From IMG/VR virus record IMGVR_UViG_3300000246_000001, positions 1-33,467 of that record: a stretch of 33,467 bases of DNA, one strand, 5' to 3'. Below the pieces are notes generated by a model. The model did no database searches, was not told the DNA's origin, and saw only the letters and a program-made list of their open reading frames with translations. The DNA is from a virus. Made by a program: the position numbers and the translations under genes. This document shows, one piece after another, positions 1 through 5,907 of the stretch (within the stretch, counting starts at the first letter, position 1; every line of letters begins with the position of its first letter).

Positions 1-609
1 TGGCGTTATGAGTGTGATGTATTTTTTGTTAACTGTTTTTTCAGAATCACAAAAAGTTTGTGACCATAGTACATGGTTTTTAAAATCGCCTTTTTCTTTT
101 GTTATTTCTCCCAAACCTTTTGCATATTCATGCCTAACCACATCACCTATTCTATATTCATCAACCTCACGCCCCAGGCTCTCCCAAAACCGGCGTTTCT
201 TCTCTCGCTCGATTTCTTCTGCTGTGGCTTTACGGATTTCTTTTCTTAATATGTTGTGGTAAACGACACCATCTGAACGTTTTAAAGCTAAAAAGCAAGT
301 TCCGTTATCTTTGTGACCGTCCGCTTGGGGGTGATCTACTTCCCATACCTCGCCCATTTTTACAACGAATGAACCTTTAGGATATTCTTCTTCAAATTTC
401 ACCTCATACCACCCACATAGGAGTAAGGCGAATTGTTCCGGTGTGAAGTCCGCAATAGATTGGCGCTGTTCACTACACCAATGCTTACGGTTTTCAATAA
501 ATATTTCTAACAATTCCTCTGACATAGGAAGGTGTCCTATATCCGTGTTTTCGTTTACAAATTCGTGCAACCCTTCTTTTTGTCCTTGAGTAATTTTGAT
601 CTTATCCAT
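1..609 (-). CDS. Unknown phage protein, C-terminus cut by window edge
   Basis: The reading frame begins with ATG at 609 and stays open to base 1, giving at least 203 residues. Its start overlaps the stop of the preceding gene by 8 bases, so the two are translationally coupled. The N-terminal third contains a stretch near FTPEQFALLLCGWYEV and then GEVWEVDHPQ. This loosely resembles small phage proteins of the DUF1642 kind, but I do not recognise the family with confidence. The middle (about residues 125-140) is rich in Lys, Arg and Glu. It is the last visible member of the recombination operon, so an early or replication-linked role is a guess from position only. Confidence 0.7.
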   Translation of the reverse strand, partial: MDKIKITQGQKEGLHEFVNENTDIGHLPMSEELLEIFIENRKHWCSEQRQSIADFTPEQFALLLCGWYEVKFEEEYPKGSFVVKMGEVWEVDHPQADGHKDNGTCFLALKRSDGVVYHNILRKEIRKATAEEIEREKKRRFWESLGREVDEYRIGDVVRHEYAKGLGEITKEKGDFKNHVLWSQTFCDSEKTVNKKYITLITP

Positions 610-1105
610 TTTTCCCACTCCAATCATAAGCATAATGCCCGTATTCCGGCTTGACTATCGGATAACCATTGCGCATGGCGCTCTTGATGTATGAAGTAGC
701 GTTTCGGTTGTTCCAGTGTTTCAATCCTTGGCCCTGCATTTTCTTGATGATCTCATGCAATGGAATTGATCCAAGCTGCTCACGCAAGATAGAGATTAAA
801 AACTCATTTTCCTCCCGCACTTCTTCCGCTGAACGTTGTGTGGATGTGTAGCCACGCTTACGGTTGATTTTGTTTCCTGGCTCGATGTGTGGAGCCTCCA
901 AAACACGAAACATAATGTCCGATTGATTAATGTCGTCAACTGATAAAGCGCATTCGCTCATCAATCGGTCAATAACTGTAATGTTTTCCCCTTCTACCGT
1001 TGAAACTAGATGGAAACCGTCAAACAACACTCCTGCTGCTGAACCGTGCAAATAAACCGCCTTGCCCTCTAAATTCGGATCAAACACCTTTTTCTCTACA
1101 AACAC
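602..1105 (-). CDS. Unknown early protein, 167 aa, GTG start
   Basis: The start is a GTG at 1105 preceded by AAAGGGGAGCGG at good spacing; there is no better ATG nearby. The N-terminal half (about 1-70) looks like a compact beta-rich fold. A charged linker around 80-105 (repeated Arg and Glu) leads to a helical C-terminal part ending in aromatic residues (YGHYAYDW), which could be a small helix-turn-helix but has no recognised motif. It lies in the operon below RecT and overlaps the next gene by 8 bases. Family not recognised. Confidence 0.75.
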   Translation of the reverse strand: MFVEKKVFDPNLEGKAVYLHGSAAGVLFDGFHLVSTVEGENITVIDRLMSECALSVDDINQSDIMFRVLEAPHIEPGNKINRKRGYTSTQRSAEEVREENEFLISILREQLGSIPLHEIIKKMQGQGLKHWNNRNATSYIKSAMRNGYPIVKPEYGHYAYDWSGKNG

Positions 1106-1127
1106 GAAACCGCTCCCCTTTCCGTTT

Positions 1128-1316
1128 TTAAATGTCGTATTTCTTATCTAAGGAAATATCGTAAATTTCGTAATAATCCAAAACCCGTTTTTCTTCCTTG
1201 TGTTTACTTACGATTTTTTCCGCACCTTCATAAGTTTTAGCTTTGCCTATGCAATCACCCATACCACCTGTGGGATAAAAACCACCGTAACCGAAAACCA
1301 AAAATCTTATTTGCAT
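1128..1316 (-). CDS. Small unknown phage protein, 62 aa
   Basis: ATG at 1316 is preceded by AAAAGGGAGCGGTTTC, almost the same ribosome site as the next gene downstream. The sequence has a Gly/Tyr/Phe-rich N-terminus (VFGYGGFYPTGGMGD) and a second half with alternating Lys/Glu and Tyr ending in a YEIYDIS strand. This pattern is common in small early phage proteins that report no domain. It sits in the recombination/early operon. Function not known. Confidence 0.7.
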   Translation of the reverse strand: MQIRFLVFGYGGFYPTGGMGDCIGKAKTYEGAEKIVSKHKEEKRVLDYYEIYDISLDKKYDI

Positions 1317-1345
1317 GAAACCGCTCCCTTTTGGTTTAAATTTGG

Positions 1346-1366
1346 AGCCGGGTGGTTAGCCCGGCT
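1346..1366. other. GC-rich intergenic hairpin without U-tract
   Basis: A perfect 7-bp stem (AGCCGGG / CCCGGCT) with a 7-base loop lies just past the stop of the 89-aa gene. Neither strand has a run of T after the stem, so it is not a standard terminator. It may protect the upstream mRNA end or tune expression of the next gene. Confidence 0.5.
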
Positions 1367-1372
1367 TGTTGG

Positions 1373-1642
1373 TTACTTCCAAACGTCCTTTAATCTCATG
1401 CACTCATTGTAATATTCTTGGTCACTTTCACACCGTTTGACACTCGCTAATGCTGTTTTTTGACCTCCGAATAATATGGGCGGTTTAATCATCCCGTATT
1501 TGATGTTGTCTAAGCTACTTGCCTTTGTGTCAACAACTTGCGAATTTATTGTTCTTTCGCTACTAACATAAAAAGCAAAAACATTCGGGAATTTAACCCT
1601 TTCATTCAGCTTTTCAAACCATTCTTTATCGCCTATTTCCAT
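1373..1642 (-). CDS. Unknown small early protein, 89 aa
   Basis: ATG at 1642 overlaps the TAA of the previous gene (TAATG), indicating coupled translation. The sequence contains FPNVFAFYVSSERTINS, then DNIKYGMIKPPILFGGQKTALASVKRCES, and resembles small phage proteins with a short beta-sheet core; no catalytic motif is seen. The gene lies directly downstream of the coiled-coil protein and RecT, so it belongs to the recombination operon. Function not known. Confidence 0.65.
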   Translation of the reverse strand: MEIGDKEWFEKLNERVKFPNVFAFYVSSERTINSQVVDTKASSLDNIKYGMIKPPILFGGQKTALASVKRCESDQEYYNECMRLKDVWK

Positions 1643-1872
1643 TATTCTTCACCGCTTTCCGCAAGTTGTTTCTCCAATTCTTCCTTTTCCTCTTTCAATT
1701 CTTGGATTTCGCCTTCAAGATCATTAACCACCGTGTCGATTTCGCCTGCTACCTCGTCCAACTCACCGAACATTTCTTCACTAATGCGGTTCTCGTTATC
1801 GTCTAAAAACTTTTCCAAAACGCTCGCTGCTTTCGTTGTTTGGGATGTTGCCGTTTGGCGTCGTTGTGGCAT
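1642..1872 (-). CDS. Small coiled-coil protein next to RecT, 76 aa
   Basis: ATG at 1872 follows GGAGGCGAACAATA and touches the RecT stop. The N-terminal 18 residues are Gln/Thr-rich and basic (PQRRQTATSQTTK). From about residue 45 to the end the chain is almost only Glu, Lys, Leu and Val with heptad-like spacing, typical of a coiled coil. Its place directly after recT suggests a helper for recombination or DNA replication, but this rests on gene order alone. Confidence 0.7.
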   Translation of the reverse strand: MPQRRQTATSQTTKAASVLEKFLDDNENRISEEMFGELDEVAGEIDTVVNDLEGEIQELKEEKEELEKQLAESGEE

Positions 1873-2660
1873 TATTGTTCGCCTCCTTGTTCAGTTTGGG
1901 ATTCTTCAATAGCGTCCGGTGTATAGTCAATGATTTCGCCCGTGTCCTCATCGAATGATTTTACTGCGCCCTCCTGGTCGTTTGTGTAGGCGCTCTGCAT
2001 TTCAACGGATAGAATGCCCCATTTAGAAAGCATGTTACGTAATACTGTTTTCTTAGCCATAGCCGAAAAGTCTTTGTTCCAACCGAAGCTTGATTTAGAA
2101 AACTTTTTCTTGTGCGCTTCAATTTGCTCTTTTGTCCAATAAACCGTTTTCTCGAATCCGTTGATGAGTTTGAAATAACCCGCATACCCAATAACCGCAT
2201 CACTTTTGCGTTGGGAAAAATCAATGTCCAATTCTTCTGTTAACGGATTGAAATGCTGTAATTCTCCCTCGCAAATTTCCGTAACGTTGATAGCCTTATA
2301 TTGACCGGTTCTTAACGCCAACTGGATGTAGCCCTTATAGCCTAACTGGAAACTCGCCTTATTTCCGTATGGTACTACCCACGCATAACCTAAGTTTTTA
2401 TCAACGGGCAAATCTAATGTAGCTGCTACCATTGCGCTACCCACAACACTCATAGGATCACATTTTTGTAAGTTTGTATCGCCATTTACTAGATTAATAA
2501 TGCTGCTCATGTATTGAGGTGCGCGGTCTTTCATGACTTCCTCGAACCGCTTTTGGATGTTATCGTTGTTCATTAACCCTTTAATTGTGTTGCCCGCCGG
2601 TGCTTGTCCACCTTGATTTTGCTTTTGAATGTTATTCTTTAAAGTTTGGTTTGTCGCCAT
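1872..2660 (-). CDS. recT: RecT-family single-strand annealing protein
   Basis: The 262-residue protein matches the RecT family in length and layout. A disordered Gln/Gly-rich N-terminus (to about 25) is followed by the conserved core. I recognise the RAPQYMSSIINLV helix, the DPMSVVGSAMVAATLDLPVDKNLGYAWVVPY segment (in two parts) and the GYKGYIQLALRTGQYKAINV segment. The tail is acidic and low-complexity, as in many homologues. RecT anneals complementary single strands exposed by the partner exonuclease. The start touches the stop of the YqaJ gene (TAATG), so the pair is co-translated. It acts in phage recombination and possibly in genome circularisation or replication. Confidence 0.95.
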   Translation of the reverse strand: MATNQTLKNNIQKQNQGGQAPAGNTIKGLMNNDNIQKRFEEVMKDRAPQYMSSIINLVNGDTNLQKCDPMSVVGSAMVAATLDLPVDKNLGYAWVVPYGNKASFQLGYKGYIQLALRTGQYKAINVTEICEGELQHFNPLTEELDIDFSQRKSDAVIGYAGYFKLINGFEKTVYWTKEQIEAHKKKFSKSSFGWNKDFSAMAKKTVLRNMLSKWGILSVEMQSAYTNDQEGAVKSFDEDTGEIIDYTPDAIEESQTEQGGEQ

Positions 2661-3604
2661 TATTCACTCAACTCCTTAACAGAAAATTTACGCATGTTGA
2701 TTTCTTTTTGCACTTGCTCAAATACGTCCGGGTACTCTGCTTTCAGTTTCTTAGAATCAACCCGCTTTTGCGTTTGTGGTTTCCAGGAAACTTGAAAACT
2801 TCCAACATAACCATGAACCGCATCCTCTAATTGGAGCTTTAGATCATTTTGTAACTCTTTCTTACGTTCGTTTTTCGCTTTGATTTCGCTTTCGACTTTC
2901 TGTAATTCTTTTATCTTATCGCCATAATCGCTTGATAAATCTACGAATTTATCATCATCGGCGTTTTTGTATCGTTCATTTAAGAATTGTTCGGCTGCGC
3001 TTGATCCGTCGATAGGAGGCGCAATATTTCCAATAACGTTATGTTCCCAAAATGATTGCTCATGCGTGATAATCATGCCTATCAATTCCTCATCACGCTC
3101 AACCTCTTTCCAAATGAAACTATTTCCACCTACTAATACGGCGATGTACATTTTATCCCAACCCATGACAGCCATATAGTGTTGGCATTGAATGAGGTAC
3201 GCGTCTGGGATTTCTTCGCCTTTCCAATCTTTCATAAGAAAGGCGCTCGCTGTTTTGCATTCCAACCCGGCGTTCTCGCCTACAACAACCCGGTCAACGT
3301 TCGCTCGCATGAAATCATGTTCATCATGTGCAAATATCGCATTTCGCTTGCGGACTTTAATGCCCGTTCGTTCTGTGAATGTTTCAGCCACAATCGCCTC
3401 TAACTTATTTCCAAATTCGGCAGCCTCACTTCCTGCGCTTTCAACTTCCACTTGGTTCGTTTTTTCTAACCATAGTTGAAAAGGTGACTTCCATTTGTTC
3501 AGTTTAAGGACCGTGCTTGCATCGCTGCCGCCAATCCCTTTATTTCGTGCTTGTAACCATTCCGCCTCGCTCATATCCTTTGTGTTCGCAATTAATTTCG
3601 GCAT
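2660..3604 (-). CDS. YqaJ-family (lambda-exonuclease-like) alkaline exonuclease
   Basis: A 314-residue protein with the YqaJ viral recombinase signature: WLQARNKGIGGSDAS at about 16-30, Asp104 in the ANVDRV strand, the Glu115-x-Lys117 pair of GLECKTAS, and a Gln-containing helix at 138-145 (IQCQHYMAVMG). These are the metal and catalytic positions of the PD-(D/E)XK nuclease fold. The enzyme should degrade one strand of duplex DNA and load RecT. A second, helical region (about 225-265) looks like a coiled coil. The start at 3604 has the ribosome site GGAGGGGTAAAAC. Co-transcription with recT downstream forms a standard two-component recombination system. Confidence 0.93.
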   Translation of the reverse strand: MPKLIANTKDMSEAEWLQARNKGIGGSDASTVLKLNKWKSPFQLWLEKTNQVEVESAGSEAAEFGNKLEAIVAETFTERTGIKVRKRNAIFAHDEHDFMRANVDRVVVGENAGLECKTASAFLMKDWKGEEIPDAYLIQCQHYMAVMGWDKMYIAVLVGGNSFIWKEVERDEELIGMIITHEQSFWEHNVIGNIAPPIDGSSAAEQFLNERYKNADDDKFVDLSSDYGDKIKELQKVESEIKAKNERKKELQNDLKLQLEDAVHGYVGSFQVSWKPQTQKRVDSKKLKAEYPDVFEQVQKEINMRKFSVKELSE

Positions 3605-3622
3605 GTTTTACCCCTCCATATG

Positions 3623-3793
3623 TTATTTTTTCGCCTTCCCACCTTTTGTTCGGTTCAAGAAATCCTCAACCGCATTTGAAACAACTTGCTTTTGACTTAA
3701 CTTGTTATCGAAACAAAATTGTTTCAAATCCTTGTCCAATTTCGGATCAATGTTTTTGAAATTCCATTGCTTTGGCTCGTTCTCTGTTGCCAT
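3623..3793 (-). CDS. Small ribbon-helix-helix-like DNA-binding protein, 56 aa
   Basis: ATG at 3793 follows AAGGGAGGCGAGCGG. The protein has a short N-terminal strand (QWNFKNIDPKLDK), then an amphipathic helix (DLKQFCFDNKL), a turn (SQKQ) and a second helix (VVSNAVEDFLNRT). This is the order and size of a CopG/Arc ribbon-helix-helix domain. It is the first gene of the exonuclease-RecT operon and has tandem 8-bp repeats over its promoter, so autoregulation of the recombination operon is likely. Assignment to the fold is by pattern only. Confidence 0.7.
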   Translation of the reverse strand: MATENEPKQWNFKNIDPKLDKDLKQFCFDNKLSQKQVVSNAVEDFLNRTKGGKAKK

Positions 3794-3820
3794 CCGCTCG
3801 CCTCCCTTCGTTGTTTCTAT

Positions 3821-3853
3821 AATTATAGTATTATAGATTTATAGAAAAAGCAA
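3821..3853 (-). promoter_or_regulatory. Promoter of recombination operon with tandem 8-bp operator repeats
   Basis: On the plus strand three adjacent 8-mers end in TTATAG or a near match (AATTATAG 3821, TATTATAG 3829, ATTTATAG 3837). An inverted CTAT at 3817-3820 makes a 12-bp palindrome with the first unit. On the minus strand a -35 TTGCTT (3848-3853) stands 17 bases from a -10 TACTAT (3825-3830), so the repeats cover the -10 and spacer. RHH proteins typically bind such tandem short sites; the gene directly downstream encodes one. Confidence 0.6.
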
Positions 3854-3904
3854 GTATTTTATGCATATTTTTCTAATTTTTTCATATACTGATAATTTGG
3901 CATG

Positions 3905-3927
3905 AAAAAGACCGCGCTATGGCGGTC
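3905..3927 (-). terminator. Intrinsic terminator after PAPS-reductase-like gene
   Basis: Stem GACCGC/GCGGTC with a 6-base loop, followed on the minus strand by five T. It overlaps the stop codon of the upstream gene and separates it from the recombination operon. Confidence 0.8.
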
Positions 3928-5092
3928 ATGTTTTCAATTCATCAAATACACATGGTCTGTAATCTAAGATTTCTTCTAATATATCGCTTGCATTCTCGCT
4001 TGTGAGATTGTAACCCGTGAATCCTTCCACATCGTTTTTAACTTCATCTGGGATCAAGTTCATTAATGCAGGTCCATACCCTAAATTGTAGATCATAGCT
4101 TTATATACTTTTGGGTAATAACGACGCATCCACCCTAAATATCCGTATTTAACGGGGATAGGGCACATTTGGCAACCGGTTCTAGGTGTAAAGATTTCAA
4201 AATCTAGCTCTTTTAATCGGATAGCCTGCCTGCGGTCAACGGTTGAAACTTGCTGATCCAATAATGCGTCAACGTCTAACCCTAAATTTTTCAACTCATC
4301 ATAATTCGTCATGATGTTAAAAGTCGCTTTTTCTTGGGGTGGATATTTCTTGATGAGGTTCTTGTTATATAGATCATTAAATGGAATGTCGTATTCATAC
4401 ACAAACTGCCATAGCTCTTTTTCGGTGATATACTGAATCGGCTTGCACATGAATGATTTCCACTCGCTCTTGCTATAAAAGTAATCGCCATCACGCAATC
4501 CTGCGATTTTCCGTTGGCTACTCTCATCACTACGCTGTCCGGTGAATATGAGATCAAATTCGTTTTCCTTGATCGCTCGGCGCATTGGCTCATGTTTCAA
4601 TGTGCCACAACATTTCTCGCTCAATGGTTTCTCATTATTCCTGCGGTCTGATTTCCGGTTTGTAAAATATTCATCTGTAACGCCACCATTATCATCAATG
4701 ATCTTTTTAAGAGGCTTTTTGGGTTTATACACCTGCAAATTAATGCCCCATTCCTCTGTGATCCAGTCGGCAAATTCACGCACTTCTGGAAACTCATTAA
4801 GCGTGTTATTCCAAATGACTGTGAGCTTGTCCCGTTCCATCCCTAGCTCATCCATAGCCTTATATGCCATCCATAGGGTGACAATGCTATCAATACCAAA
4901 AGAGCAACTTAGTGCGGGTTTTTCGGCGTTCCGTAGCGCCATCTTAGAAAGTTCTATGCCAAATCGGATTTTATCGTCTAGGTTGATTTCCTTATCCCGG
5001 CTCAACTCATAAACGCAATAACGAATATCTTTCTCTACTCGGTCATGTTCCCTTGAAACATCGTTCTCATACCGCTCAATTACATCTAACAT
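3926..5092 (-). CDS. PAPS-reductase/PP-loop family protein
   Basis: The start is placed at ATG 5092 because AGGAGGGATTGC lies at ideal distance; an in-frame ATG at 5140 has no such site and would lie across a terminator. The 388-residue product carries the PP-loop SCSFGIDS (about 62-69), used by PAPS reductases and related enzymes to bind the adenylyl group of ATP or PAPS. Cys161-Cys162 (KCCGT) and Cys307/Cys310 (GCQMCP) could hold an iron-sulfur cluster. FTGQRSDESSQR (183-194) is the second nucleotide-site motif. Such proteins are frequent in phages but their substrate is generally unknown; DndC-like DNA sulfur chemistry is one option, sulfate assimilation another. No other dnd-like gene is visible nearby. 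Confidence 0.85.
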   Translation of the reverse strand: MLDVIERYENDVSREHDRVEKDIRYCVYELSRDKEINLDDKIRFGIELSKMALRNAEKPALSCSFGIDSIVTLWMAYKAMDELGMERDKLTVIWNNTLNEFPEVREFADWITEEWGINLQVYKPKKPLKKIIDDNGGVTDEYFTNRKSDRRNNEKPLSEKCCGTLKHEPMRRAIKENEFDLIFTGQRSDESSQRKIAGLRDGDYFYSKSEWKSFMCKPIQYITEKELWQFVYEYDIPFNDLYNKNLIKKYPPQEKATFNIMTNYDELKNLGLDVDALLDQQVSTVDRRQAIRLKELDFEIFTPRTGCQMCPIPVKYGYLGWMRRYYPKVYKAMIYNLGYGPALMNLIPDEVKNDVEGFTGYNLTSENASDILEEILDYRPCVFDELKT

Positions 5093-5123
5093 GCAATCCC
5101 TCCTAATTTCATGAAAACATTTT

Positions 5124-5148
5124 AAAAAACCGGGGATCAAGTCCCCGG
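5124..5148 (-). terminator. Intrinsic terminator after zinc-ribbon gene
   Basis: Perfect stem CCGGGGA/TCCCCGG with a 5-base loop, followed on the minus strand by six T. The stem begins inside the last codons of the 94-aa gene. It lies between that gene and the PAPS-reductase-like gene and may lower transcription of the latter. Confidence 0.85.
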
Positions 5149-5421
5149 ATCACTCACAATATGCAACTCACAACGCTCTCGAATCTGATCAATGCTAAGG
5201 TATCGCCAATTTTTCGGTAGGCCGTGCGTTTCGACTATAACCGCCTTTTTGTTTCTGAACATGTGTGGGAAATTCGTTTCAGTTGCCTCCATGATCTTGT
5301 CATTATCGCCTAAATGGAAAACCATATAATCCATATGAAACACGTTATCACATTTCGGGCAATTCCCTTCTTCATCGAAAAGCTCGCCACAATTACATTC
5401 CGCCTTGTCGTATATCGCCAT
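5137..5421 (-). CDS. Small zinc-ribbon protein, 94 aa
   Basis: ATG at 5421 follows AAAGGGGTAAAACA. Four cysteines in the N-terminal part (CNCGELFDEEGNCPKC, residues 9-24) form a CxC...CxxC zinc-ribbon-like site. The remainder mixes beta-strand and helix (KAVIVETHGLPKNWRYLSIDQIRERCEL) with no known active site. It may bind nucleic acid or a partner protein. Position between a regulated 56-aa gene and the PAPS-reductase-like gene suggests one transcription unit. Function unknown. Confidence 0.7.
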   Translation of the reverse strand: MAIYDKAECNCGELFDEEGNCPKCDNVFHMDYMVFHLGDNDKIMEATETNFPHMFRNKKAVIVETHGLPKNWRYLSIDQIRERCELHIVSDPGT

Positions 5422-5446
5422 TGTTTTACCCCTTTCTTAATGAAGT

Positions 5447-5472
5447 GGCCCACCGCGGAGTGGGCCGTTTTT
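5447..5472 (+). terminator. Hairpin with plus-strand U-tract behind a minus-strand gene
   Basis: A 7-bp perfect stem (GGCCCAC/GTGGGCC, 6-base loop) is followed by GTTTTT on the plus strand. Read from the minus strand, the direction of all neighbouring genes, no T-run follows. As a terminator it would act against antisense transcripts; otherwise it may be an mRNA-stabilising or attenuating hairpin. Confidence 0.5.
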
Positions 5473-5641
5473 AAAATTGCGTTACATCTACCGCTTCTGC
5501 CTCTATGCTTCGGTCAAAGTCTCTTTCATGCAATTTGTTCAATGCTTGAATAATCGCATCTTGTTTGTTTTCAGCTTCAACCGTTCTAGTGTTATTCGGG
5601 CCAACCTCAAATTTTATTGTTACCTCGAATACTTTTTCCAT
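5471..5641 (-). CDS. Small unknown protein, 56 aa
   Basis: ATG at 5641 is preceded by AAAGGGAGCGGTAAAT, the same ribosome-site type used by the early genes at 1105 and 1316. The product has a strand (KVFEVTIKFEVGP), then strand and helix (RTVEAENKQDAIIQALNKLHERD) and a C-terminal strand ending VDVTQF. This beta-beta-alpha-beta pattern is common in small phage proteins of unknown function. It is the first gene behind a promoter and a strong palindromic operator at 5692-5717, so it is tightly regulated. Confidence 0.75.
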   Translation of the reverse strand: MEKVFEVTIKFEVGPNNTRTVEAENKQDAIIQALNKLHERDFDRSIEAEAVDVTQF

Positions 5642-5677
5642 ATTTACCGCTCCCTTTCGCCTTGTTTTAACTTTCTA

Positions 5678-5717
5678 TATATAGAATAACACACTATGTA
5701 TATTAATGTACATAGTG
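5678..5717 (-). promoter_or_regulatory. Promoter with 26-bp near-perfect palindromic operator
   Basis: Perfect 9-bp arms CACTATGTA (5692-5700) and TACATAGTG (5709-5717) flank TATTAATG; only one base pair in the whole 26 bp is broken. On the minus strand a -35 TTAATA lies exactly in the centre of the palindrome (5701-5706), 17 bases from a -10 TATATA (5678-5683). A bound dimer would therefore block RNA polymerase. The plus-strand core ATGTATATTAATGTACAT recurs with three changes at 13511-13528, upstream of the RHH gene. Confidence 0.7.
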
Positions 5718-5907
5718 AATTAAAAAAAGGCCAAAATTTCTGACCGAAGGATAAGGTGATAGAATACTCATTAAATCCTGGCTTATTACACCTGCCTTTT
5801 CAATGGAATTGTGTGTGAGTAATTGGTCCGGGTTTCATACGTCAACCATGCCACCCGGCAAACATAGTCAACGGCCTGCGAAGTATTCAGAACGTAATAA
5901 GATTGTA
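5718..5907. other. Non-coding gap between DNA-transfer ATPase and operator
   Basis: About 190 bases hold no ORF with a ribosome site on either strand. There is a run of T on the minus strand (seven, opposite 5723-5729) behind a weak GGTC/GGCC stem, possibly a poor terminator for the ATPase operon. CCGGG at 5829-5833 is repeated inverted at about 5851-5860. I see no recognised origin or oriT consensus. Confidence 0.4.

Noticed and set aside
8-262. Plus-strand ORF of 84 codons at the left edge
   Set aside because: It is the shadow of the minus-strand gene at 1-609, with low-complexity Phe/Ser composition and no ribosome site.
5093-5140. Longer start for the PAPS-reductase-like protein
   Set aside because: The upstream ATG would lie on the terminator and has no ribosome site; ATG 5092 has AGGAGGGATTGC at good spacing.
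5124-5148. Operator role for the CCGGGGA palindrome
   Set aside because: The six T on the minus strand directly after the stem make a terminator the simpler reading.
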